Assembly: GCF_022352215.1 (NCBI RefSeq)
Contig: NZ_JAKRWF010000004.1
Span: 434,001-498,000, forward strand
DNA: 64,000 nucleotides
Reading direction: 5' to 3'
Source: Flavihumibacter cheonanensis
Lineage (GTDB): Bacteria > Bacteroidota > Bacteroidia > Chitinophagales > Chitinophagaceae
Shown: one piece after another, positions 1 through 7,052 of the stretch
Layout: each line of letters starts with the position of its first letter
Numbering within the stretch: the first letter of the stretch is position 1
The notes under the pieces: generated by a model
The model's database searches: none
Told to the model about the DNA's origin: nothing
The model's input: the letters and a program-made list of their open reading frames with translations, nothing else
Translations under genes and position numbers: made by a program

Positions 1-1518
1 CTACTGCTTCTTTCAAAAAATGCTGATGCACAATCCGACAGGCAACAAATCCAGGAACTGCTTCAAACCTTTATGAAGGCCCTTAAGGATAAAGACAGCC
101 TTACCATGTACTCCTTGTTTATTAATAGTCCGGTTACCTGGGTTCGGGTCTGGAAGCCCACTACCCTGGAAGCGAGGCGGAAACAAAACCCTAATGAAAA
201 GGAGCTGGCTGAATCTGATCATAAATCCTGGTTTAGGCGGGTAATGCAGGGTGGTATAAAGGAAGAATATTTTCTAAACCCCGTTATAGCCGAAGATGGA
301 AGTATTGGTTCGGTAACCTTTGATTACAGTTTTTGGAGTAATGGAGTGAAAGGGAACTGGGGAAAAGAAAGCTGGGCGCTTGTTAAAGAAAATGGTAAAT
401 GGAAGATTGCCAGTGTGATTTTTTCCGTTGAGCTGGAGAAAATAGTACCTCAAAAAGAGGGTGTGTTTTCCGATAAGCCAGTACTTCATCCCAAAATGGA
501 TGCCTATTTGAAAGCCCTTGTGGATACCGGCCGCTTTCAGGGTGTAGTGTTGGTAGCAAAAGGAGACAGTCTCTTACACCACCAGGCCTATGGAAAATTT
601 GATTGGTCTACCGGCTCATCTAATCAGTTGGGAACACAATTTTTGATTGGCTCTCTCACTAAGTCAGTGGTGGCGGTTGCTATCATGCAATTAGTGGAAA
701 AGGGAAAGATTAGTTTGAACGCACCCATAAAGCAATACCTGCCTGAGTTAAAGAATAGTATCGCCGATGGTGTTACTGTGCATCACCTGTTAAAGCAGCA
801 ATCCGGACTCAATCAATTCATTGAAGATTGCACTGAAATCGAGGTGATGGATATAAGCTCTCCAGAGTTGATTACTATTATCAATAAGGCGCGCAGGGCA
901 TTTGAGCCCGGTAAAAAATTTGCTTATTCCAACCTGAATTATAATTTACTGGGTATCCTTATAGAAAGAGTAACCGGACTTTCCTATACCGATTACATGC
1001 AGCAAAAAGTCTTTGCACCATTGGGCTTGCAGGCTACAGGAATTGAAAGGCTTTCCAATATCCCCACTAATAAGGCAGTAGGTTATCGTACCATGAATGG
1101 AATTTTCAGACCTATTCAGAATGTTACTTCCTATGCGCTTGGTACCGGAGATATTTATTCAACAGCTGCTGATCTCTTCACATGGGGACAAGCACTGCAT
1201 AAGGGCCTATTGGTAAGCGATGAAAGCAGGAGGCAACTCTTCAACGGAGGAGATAAAGATTGGGGTTATTATGGATATGGTTTCCGAATACAGCCCTACC
1301 AGCGGGCATCTGGAATCAAGAATGCCGGTACCTTAATTCGACATGGAGGAACCATGAATGGTTATATTTCAAACTATCATTACTATAAGGAAGATGAGCT
1401 GACAGTTATCCTGTTATGCAATAACAGGGATATTCCTATTCGGAGAATCACTTATATACTGAAGGAAATAGCAATGGGAGAGCATTCATCAAACAGAATC
1501 AATAAACACCTGGAGTAA
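1..1518 (+). CDS. Serine hydrolase (beta-lactamase/class C-like) with N-terminal NTF2-like domain, 5' partial
   Basis: The reading frame is open from the first base of the window, and the first codons (LLLLSKNADAQ) look like the end of a signal peptide, so the true start lies upstream and the ATG at 73 is internal. The first ~130 visible residues resemble an NTF2/SnoaL-like (DUF4440-type) fold. The rest is a beta-lactamase/penicillin-binding-like serine hydrolase: the SxxK motif SLTK is at 652-663 with the nucleophilic serine, the YSN motif at 925-933, and the HGG triad at 1342-1350. The protein is probably periplasmic. Such proteins are usually peptidases or esterases rather than true antibiotic-resistance enzymes; the substrate cannot be told from the sequence. 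It ends 74 bp before the next gene, on the same strand. Confidence 0.85.
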   Translation, partial: LLLLSKNADAQSDRQQIQELLQTFMKALKDKDSLTMYSLFINSPVTWVRVWKPTTLEARRKQNPNEKELAESDHKSWFRRVMQGGIKEEYFLNPVIAEDGSIGSVTFDYSFWSNGVKGNWGKESWALVKENGKWKIASVIFSVELEKIVPQKEGVFSDKPVLHPKMDAYLKALVDTGRFQGVVLVAKGDSLLHHQAYGKFDWSTGSSNQLGTQFLIGSLTKSVVAVAIMQLVEKGKISLNAPIKQYLPELKNSIADGVTVHHLLKQQSGLNQFIEDCTEIEVMDISSPELITIINKARRAFEPGKKFAYSNLNYNLLGILIERVTGLSYTDYMQQKVFAPLGLQATGIERLSNIPTNKAVGYRTMNGIFRPIQNVTSYALGTGDIYSTAADLFTWGQALHKGLLVSDESRRQLFNGGDKDWGYYGYGFRIQPYQRASGIKNAGTLIRHGGTMNGYISNYHYYKEDELTVILLCNNRDIPIRRITYILKEIAMGEHSSNRINKHLE

Positions 1519-1592
1519 ATGGATTCTTACTTATTAACAATTGTCAATCTGTAGCCTGCAGCTTTTCCCCAATTTTGACATCAAATCATAGT

Positions 1593-2069
1593 ATGGCATT
1601 CTTCTTCGGGTTCCTTTCTTTGCAATTGGTTATCTGGTTGATAAGTAGATATATGAAAAGGGGACCCTTTCAGTCCTTTTGGGCTGCAGCAAGGCTGGCG
1701 CTGCCGCTTATGTTTACTCAAGTGGGTATGGTGCACATCCTGCAACCAGATAGCCTTAGCTATATGATTAATAGTTTGCTGCCAAATGCCCGAATGATTA
1801 TTGTCCTTACAGGAATTTTTGAAATCCTGGTACCCTGGGGACTGCTTTTCCCCGCCTATCGCAAATGGACTGCCTATCTGCTGATTGCTTACCTGGTTGC
1901 CATTTTTCCTGCTAATATCCAGGTGGCTGTGAATGGACTTTCCGCCCCAGGCGGTTTACCCAGCGCTCCCTGGTACACCTGGAGCCGGTTGCTGTTTCAG
2001 CCGGTTTACATGTATTGGATTTGGAGAGCGTCAACCTACAGGCAATTGGCAGTAACCAATTTGCAGTAG
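1593..2069 (+). CDS. DoxX-like small integral membrane protein
   Basis: A 158-residue protein made almost entirely of hydrophobic segments, with four likely membrane helices (about residues 3-20, 35-55, 65-85 and 90-115). The pattern of a Q/H-containing helix followed by an FEILVPWGLLFP-type helix resembles DoxX/DoxD-family proteins. A TTG six codons upstream (1575) could also start it, but ATG 1593 leaves the first helix intact and is preferred. A box CAATTTTG, one mismatch from the Bacteroidota -7 consensus, lies 15 bases upstream. Function unknown. The family is often linked to redox or quinone chemistry, but nothing here proves that. Confidence 0.65.
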   Translation: MAFFFGFLSLQLVIWLISRYMKRGPFQSFWAAARLALPLMFTQVGMVHILQPDSLSYMINSLLPNARMIIVLTGIFEILVPWGLLFPAYRKWTAYLLIAYLVAIFPANIQVAVNGLSAPGGLPSAPWYTWSRLLFQPVYMYWIWRASTYRQLAVTNLQ

Positions 2070-2108
2070 TCGACTAACCTACGTACTTTACTTACAAAGT
2101 TTACACTG

Positions 2109-2708
2109 ATGACTCCAGATAACCCCAACAATATTTTTGAGCGCCTTAGCAATGGCCATTCCATTTCACCACAAGATCCGGATCCACACCTTCTACTGCA
2201 AGCTTCCTATGCTACCAGGGCATTGTTGCTCAAAATGAATAACTCTGCTGATCCCGACGAAGTGAGGCAACTCCTCAGCCAGATTACAGGTGTTGAACTG
2301 GATCCCTCTGTTGCAGTGTTTACCCCCTTGTATATCAATTACGGCCGCAATACCCAAATCGGCAAAAATGTATTTATCAATTTTGATTGCGTTTTCCTGG
2401 ACCTGGGCGGAATTACCATTGAGGACAATGTGATGCTGGCTCCCAGGGTTAGCCTTCTATCGGAGGGGCATCCTGTTTCTCCGGCAGAGCGACATGGACT
2501 GGTGCCCGGCAAAATACATATCAGGAAAAATGCCTGGATCGGAGCCAATGCCACCATTTTACCCGGCGTAACGATTGGTGAAAATTCTATTGTAGCCGCT
2601 GGCGCGGTGGTTAATAAAGATGTGCCGGATAATACGGTGGTGGCCGGCATTCCGGCTAAGGTGATTAAAACTATTGCAATCAATCAACCACACGGAATCC
2701 AGGATTAA
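2109..2708 (+). CDS. Sugar O-acetyltransferase, left-handed beta-helix (maltose/galactoside acetyltransferase type)
   Basis: The C-terminal two thirds carry hexapeptide repeats ([48 protein letters not shown]) typical of LbH acyltransferases, and the stretch ending in [11 protein letters not shown] is the family's usual C-terminal signature. The histidine in LLSEGHP matches the conserved catalytic-site region. The N-terminal ~60 residues resemble the Mac helical domain. It would transfer acetyl from acetyl-CoA to a sugar hydroxyl in the cytosol. The stop overlaps the stop of the opposite-strand hxlR-like gene by four bases, so the two are convergent. The length of 199 residues is normal. Substrate unknown. 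Confidence 0.88.
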   Translation: MTPDNPNNIFERLSNGHSISPQDPDPHLLLQASYATRALLLKMNNSADPDEVRQLLSQITGVELDPSVAVFTPLYINYGRNTQIGKNVFINFDCVFLDLGGITIEDNVMLAPRVSLLSEGHPVSPAERHGLVPGKIHIRKNAWIGANATILPGVTIGENSIVAAGAVVNKDVPDNTVVAGIPAKVIKTIAINQPHGIQD

Positions 2709-3046
2709 GATCGGGCAAACAATTTTGTCCGGTGTTTTTTACCCCATTGCCGTAGGGAAACAATGACGTCATCTAATGATTTCCCATACTCAGACAAGCT
2801 GTATTCCACCGTGGCAGGCTTGGTATCGTATACTGTGCGTATTACCAGTTGATTTACTTCCAGATCGCGAAGCTCCTTCGATAACATCCTTGGCGTAATG
2901 CCTTCTACATCCCTTTCCAACTCCTTAAATCGTTTGTTGCCAAAAGATAAAGCAATTAAAATGGGTAGCTTCCATTTGCCATTGATAATATCCAGTACAT
3001 CTCTCACAGGACGTATGTATTCAATACATTCTTTTGATGATTTCAT
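2705..3046 (-). CDS. HxlR-family winged-helix transcriptional regulator
   Basis: A 113-residue protein with the HxlR layout: a cysteine near the N-terminus (C7), then [35 protein letters not shown] as the recognition helix, and a wing region [16 protein letters not shown]. HxlR regulators bind DNA as dimers and often respond to electrophiles or quinones through the conserved Cys. It is transcribed divergently from the NmrA-like reductase at 3160, with a palindrome-rich spacer between them, so local control of that gene is likely. Start at the ATG at 3046; no better start is seen. Confidence 0.9.
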   Translation of the reverse strand: MKSSKECIEYIRPVRDVLDIINGKWKLPILIALSFGNKRFKELERDVEGITPRMLSKELRDLEVNQLVIRTVYDTKPATVEYSLSEYGKSLDDVIVSLRQWGKKHRTKLFARS

Positions 3047-3061
3047 ACCAAGGTGTTTTTG

Positions 3062-3116
3062 CTATACTGTAGTATAGTAGTATACAATAGTATAGTAGTT
3101 ACTAATGTATAGTAAA
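3062..3116. promoter_or_regulatory. Palindromic operator array between hxlR-like and nmrA-like genes
   Basis: The spacer holds a perfect dyad with 7-bp arms, CTATACT-GT-AGTATAG, at 3062-3077, followed by further imperfect copies of the same GTATAGTAG/TATAC words up to about 3116. This run of related half-sites sits between two divergent start codons and just upstream of a -7 box at 3123. The likely reader is the adjacent HxlR protein; that is inference from position. Confidence 0.6.
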
Positions 3117-3122
3117 GGTAAA

Positions 3123-3130
3123 TAGCTTTG
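3123..3130 (+). promoter_or_regulatory. Bacteroidota -7 box for nmrA-like gene
   Basis: TAGCTTTG matches the Bacteroidota consensus TAnnTTTG exactly and lies 29 bases upstream of the ATG at 3160. No clear -33 TTG is seen at the right distance; the operator-like repeats occupy that place, which fits repression or activation by the neighbouring regulator. Confidence 0.5.
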
Positions 3131-3159
3131 CTTTATTATTTACTCCAATACATTAAAAA

Positions 3160-4053
3160 ATGAAAGTTTTAGTTTATGGTGCAGGTGGTTCTCAGCAATT
3201 CCCTGTAATTAAAGCATTGAAAGAGAAAGGAGCTACTGTTATAGCTACTACGAGTCAGGAGGATAAGTTGGAACTCCTGCAACAGGCCGGTGCTGAAGCT
3301 CTACTGGCAAATATGGCCGATAAAGACCGCCTGTTGGAGATTACAAAAGGAGTCGATGCGATCTCCTTTTTGGTACCCTTCTTTTTACCTAATCCATTGG
3401 ATGGATATGAGTATGCAAGGAATGCCATTGATGCTGCCGTTGCCAGTAAGGTAAAGTTATTGGTGTGGAACTCCAGTGGTTTTATCCTTCCGGTGAAAAT
3501 TGGAAACCCGGCTATGGATATTCGTATTGACATCGCTGGCTATTTGCAGGAAAGTGGACTACCGCACATTATTATCCAACCCTCGGTATATGCTGAGAAT
3601 TTGTTAGGCCCCTGGACTGCCCCCTTTGTAAAAACAGAACAAACCCTTACGTATCCTACTCCTGAAGCAATGCCGGTGGGATGGATTGCTACCCGGGATG
3701 TAGCCGCATTGGTGGCAAAAGCCTTATATAGTCCAAATTTAGCCGGACAGTCATTCCAGGTAAGTGGAATGGAAAACCTAACTGGAAACATGCTGGCCGA
3801 TAAGTTTTCCATTGGATTGGAGAAACGAATTACCTATCGTCAATTGCCACCCGCTGATTTTGGAAAAATACTGGATGGGCTTTTCGGACCAGGTGTTGGT
3901 AAGGGAGCTGAAACTATGTACCAGGAAATTACGGATACGGGCAACTATCCGGTTATGTACAATCCGGACATGGCGGCTGTTTTGGAGAAGCTACCCATAA
4001 CAATGACCCATATAGAAGAGTGGGTGAGGGAGCAGCATGCCGTTTTTAACTAA
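3160..4053 (+). CDS. NmrA-family NAD(P)-binding protein (atypical SDR, quinone-oxidoreductase-like)
   Basis: The N-terminus has a Rossmann dinucleotide loop (VYGAGGSQQFPVIKALKEKG, residues ~4-23), and the remaining 297 residues follow the NmrA/atypical SDR plan, including NSSGF after beta-4 and IIQPSVYAENLLGPW before the substrate domain. Family members are either NAD(P)H:quinone reductases or redox-sensing proteins. The divergent HxlR regulator is the classic partner of such reductases in electrophile or quinone stress. It is transcribed alone, followed by a hairpin at 4101-4134. Confidence 0.85.
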   Translation: MKVLVYGAGGSQQFPVIKALKEKGATVIATTSQEDKLELLQQAGAEALLANMADKDRLLEITKGVDAISFLVPFFLPNPLDGYEYARNAIDAAVASKVKLLVWNSSGFILPVKIGNPAMDIRIDIAGYLQESGLPHIIIQPSVYAENLLGPWTAPFVKTEQTLTYPTPEAMPVGWIATRDVAALVAKALYSPNLAGQSFQVSGMENLTGNMLADKFSIGLEKRITYRQLPPADFGKILDGLFGPGVGKGAETMYQEITDTGNYPVMYNPDMAAVLEKLPITMTHIEEWVREQHAVFN

Positions 4054-4100
4054 TCACCACAACTGCATGCCGAAACCTAAGTTTTTGGCAATTCACCAGG

Positions 4101-4134
4101 CGTCCCAGGATATAAGTTGAACGCTCCTGGGACG
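4101..4134. repeat. Perfect 10-bp inverted repeat (hairpin)
   Basis: CGTCCCAGGA at 4101-4110 is repeated as its reverse complement TCCTGGGACG at 4125-4134 around a 14-base loop. It lies 47 bases after the stop of the NmrA-like gene, so it may end that transcript, but no T-run follows on either strand. It could instead be an end or remnant of a small mobile element, since the next 100 bases carry other odd repeats. Confidence 0.6.
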
Positions 4135-4163
4135 TTCCTGGGTTATAGCTGGGCTGGTTCAAA

Positions 4164-4203
4164 GACGTAGGATGACGTAGGATTGCGAAGGATTAGGGAG
4201 GAT
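4164..4203. repeat. Four tandem 10-bp repeats ending in AGGAT
   Basis: Four consecutive decamers (GACGTAGGAT, GACGTAGGAT, TGCGAAGGAT, TAGGGAGGAT) run without gaps. The first two are identical and all four end in AGGAT. The array ends 35 bases before the ATG at 4239. A 10-bp period puts each copy on about the same face of the helix. Confidence 0.7.
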
Positions 4204-4238
4204 CAAATTTTTTTCCTATATTAGAAAAAACTCATACA

Positions 4239-4817
4239 ATGGCACATCTTCCTAAAAACCACCTCCTAAACGGAAGCCAGGGGGCGATCGGCAAAAGAGT
4301 AGTGTTGAAAACCATCGGTGGCGAGACATTCGCCTGTAAGTACCCCGATATGACTCGGGTTCAATTCAACGATAAGCAAAAAGAATGTCAGTCGGTCTTT
4401 GGACAGGCTGCCAAATACGGTAAGTCTGTTTTGATGGATTCAGAAAAAATAAAAGAATATCAGAAATTAAAAAGAGATAATAAAAACCTTCGTTCTAAAA
4501 GCATTTATCACCTGGCAGTGCAGGATTTTATTGACAAAAACAGTCCAAAGAAATCCAACAAGAAAATTAAACAGCTGCTTCGCTGGTATCAAAATGAATT
4601 TAACCTAACAGAGAGACAATACATTGCCTTGCAAGAGCTATTTGAAAATGGCTCCCTGACCAATTCCATCTACCAGCAAATCAACCAGGTTTCCAAAGCT
4701 ACCGCCACCCGCGATTTGCAAAACCTGGTGCAACAGGGGATACTTACAACACACTCCAAAGGCGCCGGTGCTACCTATTCTTTAATTGGCTCATCGGGTG
4801 CAATAATTGGCTCATAA
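4239..4817 (+). CDS. Hypothetical protein: Bacteroidota-type N-terminal domain plus C-terminal winged helix
   Basis: A 192-residue protein of unknown function. Residues ~1-90 (with KYPDMTRVQF, FGQAAKYGKSVL, SIYHLAVQDFI) resemble small conserved proteins of unknown role that I have seen in Bacteroidota; this is recall, not a search result. Residues ~115-180 look like a winged helix (LTERQYIALQELFENG, VSKATATRDLQNLVQQGIL, GAGATYSLIG), the kind found at the C-termini of Fic and AlbA-type proteins. The final residues LIGSSGAIIGS are encoded by the first two units of a 21-bp direct repeat that continues past the stop, and the frame stays readable except for two stop codons in the repeats. It is convergent with the toxin-antitoxin pair. 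DNA binding is likely; everything else is open. Confidence 0.7.
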   Translation: MAHLPKNHLLNGSQGAIGKRVVLKTIGGETFACKYPDMTRVQFNDKQKECQSVFGQAAKYGKSVLMDSEKIKEYQKLKRDNKNLRSKSIYHLAVQDFIDKNSPKKSNKKIKQLLRWYQNEFNLTERQYIALQELFENGSLTNSIYQQINQVSKATATRDLQNLVQQGILTTHSKGAGATYSLIGSSGAIIGS

Positions 4818-4888
4818 ATCCTCGAAATTGGCTCAAAAAAGCCATTAATTGGCTCATAAAACTCAATAATTGGCTCAAGACTGCATAA
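4784..4888. repeat. Five direct repeats: 10-bp core AATTGGCTCA at exact 21-bp spacing
   Basis: AATTGGCTCA occurs at 4784, 4805, 4826, 4847 and 4868, always 21 bases apart, with variable 11-base spacers. The array spans the stop codon of the winged-helix gene and ends at the stop codon of the opposite-strand antitoxin. A 21-bp period is both seven codons and two helical turns, so it can be read as a decayed in-frame heptapeptide repeat (xIGSxxx) or as an iteron-like binding array. Confidence 0.85.
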
Positions 4889-5911
4889 CTAAACCGATGC
4901 AAGTTCAAAGGCATAATCCTGGTAGCCTATAATGGCTTTTTTGGCTTCAAGCTCTTTCCACGCTTTTTCGTTATGACTTAATTCTACAATTTTCCAGGTT
5001 GAAGTATTTGCAAACCTGTCAGTTATAATGGAAAGTGTTTTTATTTCCTGCTCACTAAAAAGTGTATTATCAAATTCGGATTCCGAAATAAATAGCTCTC
5101 TGGCACCACCTGTGGACGTTTCTAAAAATTGAGAACTTATGACTTGTTCATTTTCAAGGTACGTGTAGATTGAATCATAGTTCGTTGGTACAGGTCCATA
5201 TTTTATTGCCCGATAGCTCAACCCGGATATTGATACGCCATACATTTTGTAATGAGTAAAGTCGGCAAAAAATAACTGTTTGTTCAGTTTCAATTTATCG
5301 TTGAATTCTGATTTCGAATGCTGAATAAAATAGCTAATTAGGTTTGCAATTTTTGTGGCTTCAGGTTTTTTATAACCGGTAAAATTGTTAGGACGATTGT
5401 AAATATTCAGCATTTCGCAAGGATCATTTTTCTCCTTTTCAGATTGAAGGAGCCATACAACTCTATCTTTTGCTTTCTTAAACGTATTTTCTGAAAAATT
5501 TTCTTTTGCATTCTCCAGAAAATTCAAAAATGTTTGTGGTTCGGATGCAGCCCGTATTAAATTTCCGTATGCAGGCGTTGGAATTTCTCCATGTTCATAA
5601 TTGCTATATCCATTGGCGCCTAACCCCAGCACTTCACTCATTTTGGAAGCAGCTAATCCATATTTCTCCCTGATTGCAGCGATTTCTTCAGGGAAAGGAA
5701 TATTGTTCTTTTCCCGATATTGGTTATGAGCCTGCAATAAACTTATCGTATCTGTTTCCGTTGTTGTAAATTCTTCACCACATTTTTCACATTTATAAAA
5801 ATGGGCAACAATTTTAAATATCTCCTTTCGGTATGCTAACTCTTTTGCTTCTTTCTTAAGAATAGCACCCCCATCACAATACGGGCATTCAATCCTTTGC
5901 TTCATGGTCAT
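4889..5911 (-). CDS. MqsA/Panacea-type antitoxin: zinc finger, XRE helix-turn-helix, DUF4065 domain
   Basis: Three parts are visible in 340 residues: an N-terminal zinc finger with C9/C12 and C41/C44, as in MqsA/YgiT antitoxins; an XRE-type helix-turn-helix at ~75-125 (EEIAAIREKYGLAASKMSEVLGLGANGYSNYE); and a C-terminal DUF4065/Panacea domain at ~195-300 (LNKQLFFADFTHYKMYG, YRAIKYGPVP). Panacea domains are known as interchangeable antitoxin domains that neutralise unrelated toxins. I chose the ATG at 5911 because it overlaps the toxin stop as ATGA; an upstream ATG (5965) would add 18 residues inside the toxin gene. It is transcribed after the toxin and likely represses the pair. Confidence 0.85.
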   Translation of the reverse strand: MTMKQRIECPYCDGGAILKKEAKELAYRKEIFKIVAHFYKCEKCGEEFTTTETDTISLLQAHNQYREKNNIPFPEEIAAIREKYGLAASKMSEVLGLGANGYSNYEHGEIPTPAYGNLIRAASEPQTFLNFLENAKENFSENTFKKAKDRVVWLLQSEKEKNDPCEMLNIYNRPNNFTGYKKPEATKIANLISYFIQHSKSEFNDKLKLNKQLFFADFTHYKMYGVSISGLSYRAIKYGPVPTNYDSIYTYLENEQVISSQFLETSTGGARELFISESEFDNTLFSEQEIKTLSIITDRFANTSTWKIVELSHNEKAWKELEAKKAIIGYQDYAFELASV

Positions 5912-6261
5912 TTGGTTTTTAGTGGGTAGTTCATAGGGCGCTCTGCAATATGAAATGACATGCAATCAGCCGGCTTTTTTGGTTGTCCAGGACTGATTTT
6001 AATGTAGACTTCTTTTCCTTTTATTCGGATACCAAATTCATAATAGTCGGGTTTGTTAGAATCATATGTATCCTTATTTGGACCGGAATAATAATCTTCC
6101 GCTTTTAAACTCATCAGATATTCCTTTCTGGCAAATGCCGAGATATCTAATTCCGCCAAATCATTGAGATTCTTGTCTCTTGGCCTGAAGACAACATCAA
6201 ATACCCTAATCTTTTCTTTTAGTTGGGTTAGGAATTGGTCAATCTCCTGTTTTGTGGCCAT
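5908..6261 (-). CDS. Toxin partner of Panacea/MqsA-type antitoxin (MqsR-like small toxin)
   Basis: A 117-residue protein with the sequence pattern LKAEDYYSGP, YYEFGIRIKGKEVYIKIS, MSFHIAERPMNYP. These blocks recur in Bacteroidota proteins commonly called MqsR-family toxins; the assignment is from memory of the pattern and from the gene order. Its stop overlaps the antitoxin start by four bases. Toxin-first order with an MqsA-like second gene matches the mqsRA arrangement, in which the toxin is an mRNA-cleaving RNase of the RelE fold. The catalytic residues have not been confirmed here. A perfect -7 box lies 8 bases upstream of the ATG. Confidence 0.72.
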   Translation of the reverse strand: MATKQEIDQFLTQLKEKIRVFDVVFRPRDKNLNDLAELDISAFARKEYLMSLKAEDYYSGPNKDTYDSNKPDYYEFGIRIKGKEVYIKISPGQPKKPADCMSFHIAERPMNYPLKTK

Positions 6262-6269
6262 TCGGGCTG

Positions 6270-6277
6270 CAAAGTTA
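6270..6277 (-). promoter_or_regulatory. -7 box of the toxin-antitoxin operon
   Basis: Read on the minus strand the sequence is TAACTTTG, an exact TAnnTTTG match, ending 8 bases before the toxin ATG. The start of transcription would then fall only a few bases before the ATG, giving an almost leaderless message. The upstream 50 bases are very AT-rich. Confidence 0.45.
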
Positions 6278-6323
6278 TTTAATTATTCAATTATAATGTG
6301 TTAATAAGTTAAATATAATCATA

Positions 6324-6347
6324 AAAATCCACTATTTAGTGGATTTT
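6324..6347 (-). terminator. Perfect hairpin terminator at end of VOC gene
   Basis: AAAATCCACTA and its exact reverse complement TAGTGGATTTT flank a 2-base centre. The left arm includes the stop codon of the VOC gene, and a T-run follows the stem on the minus strand. The A/T flanks make it potentially bidirectional. It separates the VOC gene from the toxin-antitoxin operon downstream on the same strand. Confidence 0.7.
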
Positions 6348-7006
6348 AGGATTATGCCTACATCTTCTTTTCGTTCTGACAATTGGAGTTTCCAGTAAAA
6401 GGATTGCGCGGGCAGCTGTGTCGGAAACCAGTTTCTCCCTTCCTGCGAAAGTATCAGCAGGCCCGTTTCATTTCCAATCGCTGCGAAATTCTCCAGTACT
6501 GGTTGCTTCACAAAGGGAAGCAATCCATGTTCAGTTTCGAGCTTTTCCACCAGGCTGGGCACATGCGATGTGACGATGCCCAATTCACTCACGCGCAACA
6601 ACTGTTCCGCACCAAATGCACCACTTGCTTCTTCTTTCTGATCGTGCCTCACAATACATTCCAGCAAATTGCCGGTTGTATCAAAAAAATAAAAGGACTC
6701 TGCCTGCCAGTTTGCAAAATTCATAATGTGACCCCCATCCGGCAGCAGCAATACCTCCACCCGCGCTGCGAACCATTCGAATGCCTCCTGCAGCTTATTA
6801 CGGGGGATATCAAAAGCCATATGATAAACCGGCTCAGCCCCAACCGGCTCAACACCCTCCGCGTCCACAAATACCAACTTTGTATCCCCCAACTGAAAGG
6901 CCAGTTTTCCGGCCCCCCTTTCCACTACTTCCAATCCCAATACCCCGGAGTAAAATTCAAGCGTCCGCTTTAAATCAGGACTCGCCAGTTCCAATTCAAC
7001 TATCAT
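6332..7006 (-). CDS. VOC-family (glyoxalase/bleomycin-resistance fold) protein
   Basis: The N-terminal half begins with LELASPDLKRTLEFYSGVLGLEVV, the first strand and helix of a VOC module, and contains YHMAFDIP and GHIMNFANWQAESFYFFDTTGNLLECI, including the usual late Glu metal ligand. The second half (SELGIVTSHV..., GLLILSQEGRNWFP) looks like a second, more diverged VOC module, so the 224-residue protein may form a complete fold alone. The preferred start is the ATG at 7006, directly before the VOC strand; the ATG at 7048 would leave only 4 bp to the divergent regulator start at 7053. A shared promoter region with that regulator must lie inside one of the two genes. Substrate unknown. Confidence 0.8.
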   Translation of the reverse strand: MIVELELASPDLKRTLEFYSGVLGLEVVERGAGKLAFQLGDTKLVFVDAEGVEPVGAEPVYHMAFDIPRNKLQEAFEWFAARVEVLLLPDGGHIMNFANWQAESFYFFDTTGNLLECIVRHDQKEEASGAFGAEQLLRVSELGIVTSHVPSLVEKLETEHGLLPFVKQPVLENFAAIGNETGLLILSQEGRNWFPTQLPAQSFYWKLQLSERKEDVGIILKSTK

Positions 7007-7052
7007 CGTTTCTGTTTTAATAAAGTTACTTGCATTCTGTATTTTCATAGTT

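Noticed and set aside
4784-4888. CRISPR array
   Set aside because: The repeated core is only 10 bases and spacers are 11 bases; no cas genes are nearby. It is a short direct repeat, partly coding.
6383-6973. A 196-codon plus-strand reading frame
   Set aside because: It lies fully inside the minus-strand VOC gene, which has clear family motifs; the plus-strand product is Cys/Pro-rich with no recognisable pattern.
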